Assembly: GCA_037954235.1 (NCBI GenBank)
Contig: JBBMOA010000013.1
Coordinates: 14,944,001 to 15,008,000, forward strand
DNA: 64,000 bases
Source of the DNA: Aulostomus chinensis
Taxonomy: Eukaryota; Chordata; Actinopteri; Syngnathiformes; Aulostomidae
Reading direction: 5' to 3'
Positions 61,510 through 64,000 of the stretch are shown here, piece by piece. Positions within the stretch are counted from its first letter, which is position 1; the number at the start of each line of letters is the position of its first letter. The position numbers were made by a program, and so were the translations under genes. The notes under the pieces are model-generated. The model saw only the letters and a program-made list of their open reading frames with translations, did not search any database and had not been told where the DNA came from.

Positions 61510-64000
61510 GCACAGGCATAAAGATAAAGTAAAACAAAGTATTTTTCTATTTTTCATTATCAGTGGTGACGGCCAGATGAACCTCCAGTCATGCAAAAAG
61601 AACTGCGGTCTACATGCGCGTGGCAGGCATCAATGGAACAGATGTTTTAGAGCATCTGTGTTTGATATGTTTTTGTACACATAAATGTACTTTTTTTTTG
61701 TCAATATATACAATTATTCCAGATCTCCTGTATAGATTGATGGAATTAATGATCTACCATCAGGCCCTGGGAGAGCAGTGAGATTGATGGGAGCATCTGG
61801 TAATCTCTCCTTTGGGACTGATGGGTGGCATCCAGGCATTTTCAGCGTCAGGTGCTGACTGTGACACTGCACTATCCTTCAGGCTAATGTTGACAGGTAG
61901 CACAGTGTTTGCTTGTGAAATCCTGCTTCTCTCTGCATGTTCCTCTATATTTTGGTGGAAAAAAAAAACAAGACAAAATGAGTTTTCAGGTCTAAAGTTA
62001 AACTGGGTAATACAGCGAACTCCCTGTTCCCTGAGGCGCAAAAGACAATTGGATTATGCCGGGGGTCAGGCCTGGTCCATATTACCTTTGAGTTTAACCT
62101 CTTTTCAATGAATCATTATAATTGACTGTGTGTCCTGGCCTCTAAATTGAGGTTATTGGTCTTAATCCACTGCACTGATAAACTTCTAATAGCCTCTACT
62201 GTGGACATGACGCATGTCTTGGCATATGCCTCAAAAGACCTCATTTATATTTATGACAACCTTGACTCTCCGTTCCTGATTAATCCACTTAATATTAGGA
62301 CTCAGATCCGTAAATCTCCTCCTGCCTCTATGAAGAGCAGTAAGAGAGTCAGAGATGTGACAAGAATGCCAACTCTGAGTTTTGCAAAATAAAAACACGC
62401 ACCAAAACACCCCTGCCACTGTCATCCTAAATCTTTTCACTTGTCGCAGAAATAAAAACTCATAGTGATGCAGCAGATGGCTGGCACACACCATCAGCTG
62501 TACATCCTCCCACACTTAAAGTGCATCTTTAAGAAGATTGGTCTAAGTCATAAGCAAGCCATTGAAGTGCTGACGATTATGGTCCTCTCTTTCACTAAGC
62601 GAGACAGACACATACTGAGTCACAGATTAGCTAGTCAGCAGAGAATAAGTGCTGCTTAATTCCTTCGGAGGAGTTCAAAGGTTTCCTCATCCTTGTCAAG
62701 AGCTGTACTGCCCACAATGATGAGCAAATTAAGTTTTCATGGGAGAGTAAGCATCAAAGCTTTGACATGTTAGACAGAAAGGTTACCAGAGTCAAGTCAA
62801 ACCACTGCTTTGATCAAGAGTTGGTTTAAGTGGACATGTTTTTAGTCATGTTGCTTTGACTAACTTACATGGTCCTCTCTAGTTCAGACAGGAATTTCAT
62901 GACTTCCAGTTGAATGTGTGTGCGTTTCCTAATCTAGACGTGTGTCATCCTAACTTCCCGTCTTAGCTTGTGCTCACACGTCTTAGTGATGACGAGCAAT
63001 ACTGTGTCCTTGAATACCCCTGAGAGTCCCTTGCTCACCGTCACTCATTTCTCTCTCTGTTCAGCTCTATTTAAGCAGATGGCCACAGATGGAGAAATAG
63101 AACCCTGTGAACCTGATGGCATCTGTTTCTGGGTCACATGCAGCATAACTCTTCCACATGTACAACGACTTATACTCATGGTCTGGCAAACCCAGATGCC
63201 AATAACAGTCTAGAGAGGAAAGTCAAGTGCTGCACCTGCACGTTTATGGAATGTATCCTGGTCTGGGTGTACACCAGTGCATCAATAAATTAGGTACATG
63301 ATTATGTTCAATTTTTATTAAATGACATGGTTGTTTTGTAGGAAGGAGACAAAGAAAACAGGAACCCCTCTCAATAAATACTAAAATGTAAGAGGATCAA
63401 ATACTTATCAATTACTTTCCACACATGTTCTGGCAGGACAGCTCCCATTCACAACCCAGTAAACGTCATCTATTTCCAAGCGACAGATCATTACTGCTCT
63501 GATGGTCGACAGATGGTGATGAATTGGCACTGATAGCGGTGCTGGACTATTTCGGAGGCGGTCATTTGCAGGAAAATGCTATGTCACTTTTCTCCATTAT
63601 GTAGCTATTCAAGGAGTGCAAAAGACTGGCAGAATTTTCATTCAGTCCCTCAGTTCACCAGAGATGGGAAATACCACAGGGATCATCCTTGAGCTTGTTG
63701 TTTCACGCACAAACAGATGTTTGTTCTTATGGAAATCATCACAATACACCAAAGACATTGACAAATATCCAGCATATGGCAACCTGATGAAGTCTAATGA
63801 ACGACATGTCACAATTAGAGGAGTGCACGCACAACAAGACATTTGAGTGCCCCAATGAACGATGCAGGGAGAGAGAGGGAGAGACAGGGAGAGAGAGTCT
63901 CCAGGATTATGATGCTGCTTCATCTACAAATGAGACCATACTGATGATGCTGGAGGAGCCTTTTACTTGTCCACTAACCAATGCTGTCATCTAGTGGTTC
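61510..64000. other. Non-coding stretch to the right edge
   Basis: No gene recognised. 61740-61930 and 62020-62230 are complex, repeat-free sequences that could be conserved elements. Near 63390 the text GAGGATCAAATACTTATCAA resembles the end of an old DNA transposon but is too short to call. Confidence 0.3.

Noticed and set aside
63370..63420. Possible Tc1/mariner-type end (ATCAAATACTTAT text)
   Set aside because: Too short and without a partner inverted repeat.

Overview
The window looks like nuclear DNA from a ray-finned fish, most likely a percomorph teleost. The basis is content: many long (AC/GT)n microsatellites, several tRNA-headed SINE copies of types common in teleosts, a relic of a PIF/Harbinger transposase, LINE-type 3' tails and small inverted-repeat transposons, all in AT-rich, intron-like sequence. 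There are no bacterial or phage features. No complete protein-coding gene is visible in 64 kb, so this is either a gene desert or part of a very long intron, perhaps with small exons.

What could belong to host genes is sparse and needs transcript evidence. (1) A coding-looking minus-strand exon runs off the left edge (1-132). (2) A CCAAT/TATA promoter-like block at 1081-1162 is followed by a possible non-coding first exon ending at a GTAAGT donor (1390). (3) An exon with strong splice signals lies at 15868-16054; it carries a short ORF preceded by an AUG-stop element. (4) A minus-strand terminal exon candidate (18342-18509) has a long pyrimidine tract before it and an AATAAA after its stop codon. 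(5) An ORF at 30199-30437 ends on a GTAAGT donor. (6) A 24-nt microexon candidate sits at 34661-34684. The plus-strand candidates could be parts of one large transcription unit, but that is inference.

Mobile and repeated DNA, left to right: a triplicated 110-bp unit (4287-4677), a SINE (7041-7279), a transposon-repeat fragment (11150-11260), a hAT-like MITE (12542-12834), the Harbinger remnant (13053-13425), a 5'-truncated SINE (13634-13755), a 540-bp inverted-repeat MITE (17471-18010), a LINE tail (40074-40150), an LTR-like or TIR element with an internal GC-rich minisatellite (42269-42691), a SINE tail (42767-42845), an older interspersed repeat (54705-55330), two SINEs with target-site duplications in opposite orientation (57145-57520 and 60707-61007), a second copy of the first SINE type (59235-59467), and a tandemly organised repeat (61121-61500).

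Simple repeats are prominent: (AC)37 and (GT)41 in opposite orientation about 0.5 kb apart (33837-34516), (AC)45 at 37290, and a TA-rich block of about 290 bp (58715-59008) with a 22-bp higher-order period. Long stretches between features hold ordinary non-coding DNA. A few have the look of conserved regulatory elements, but conservation cannot be judged from one sequence. No novel multi-gene system is present.
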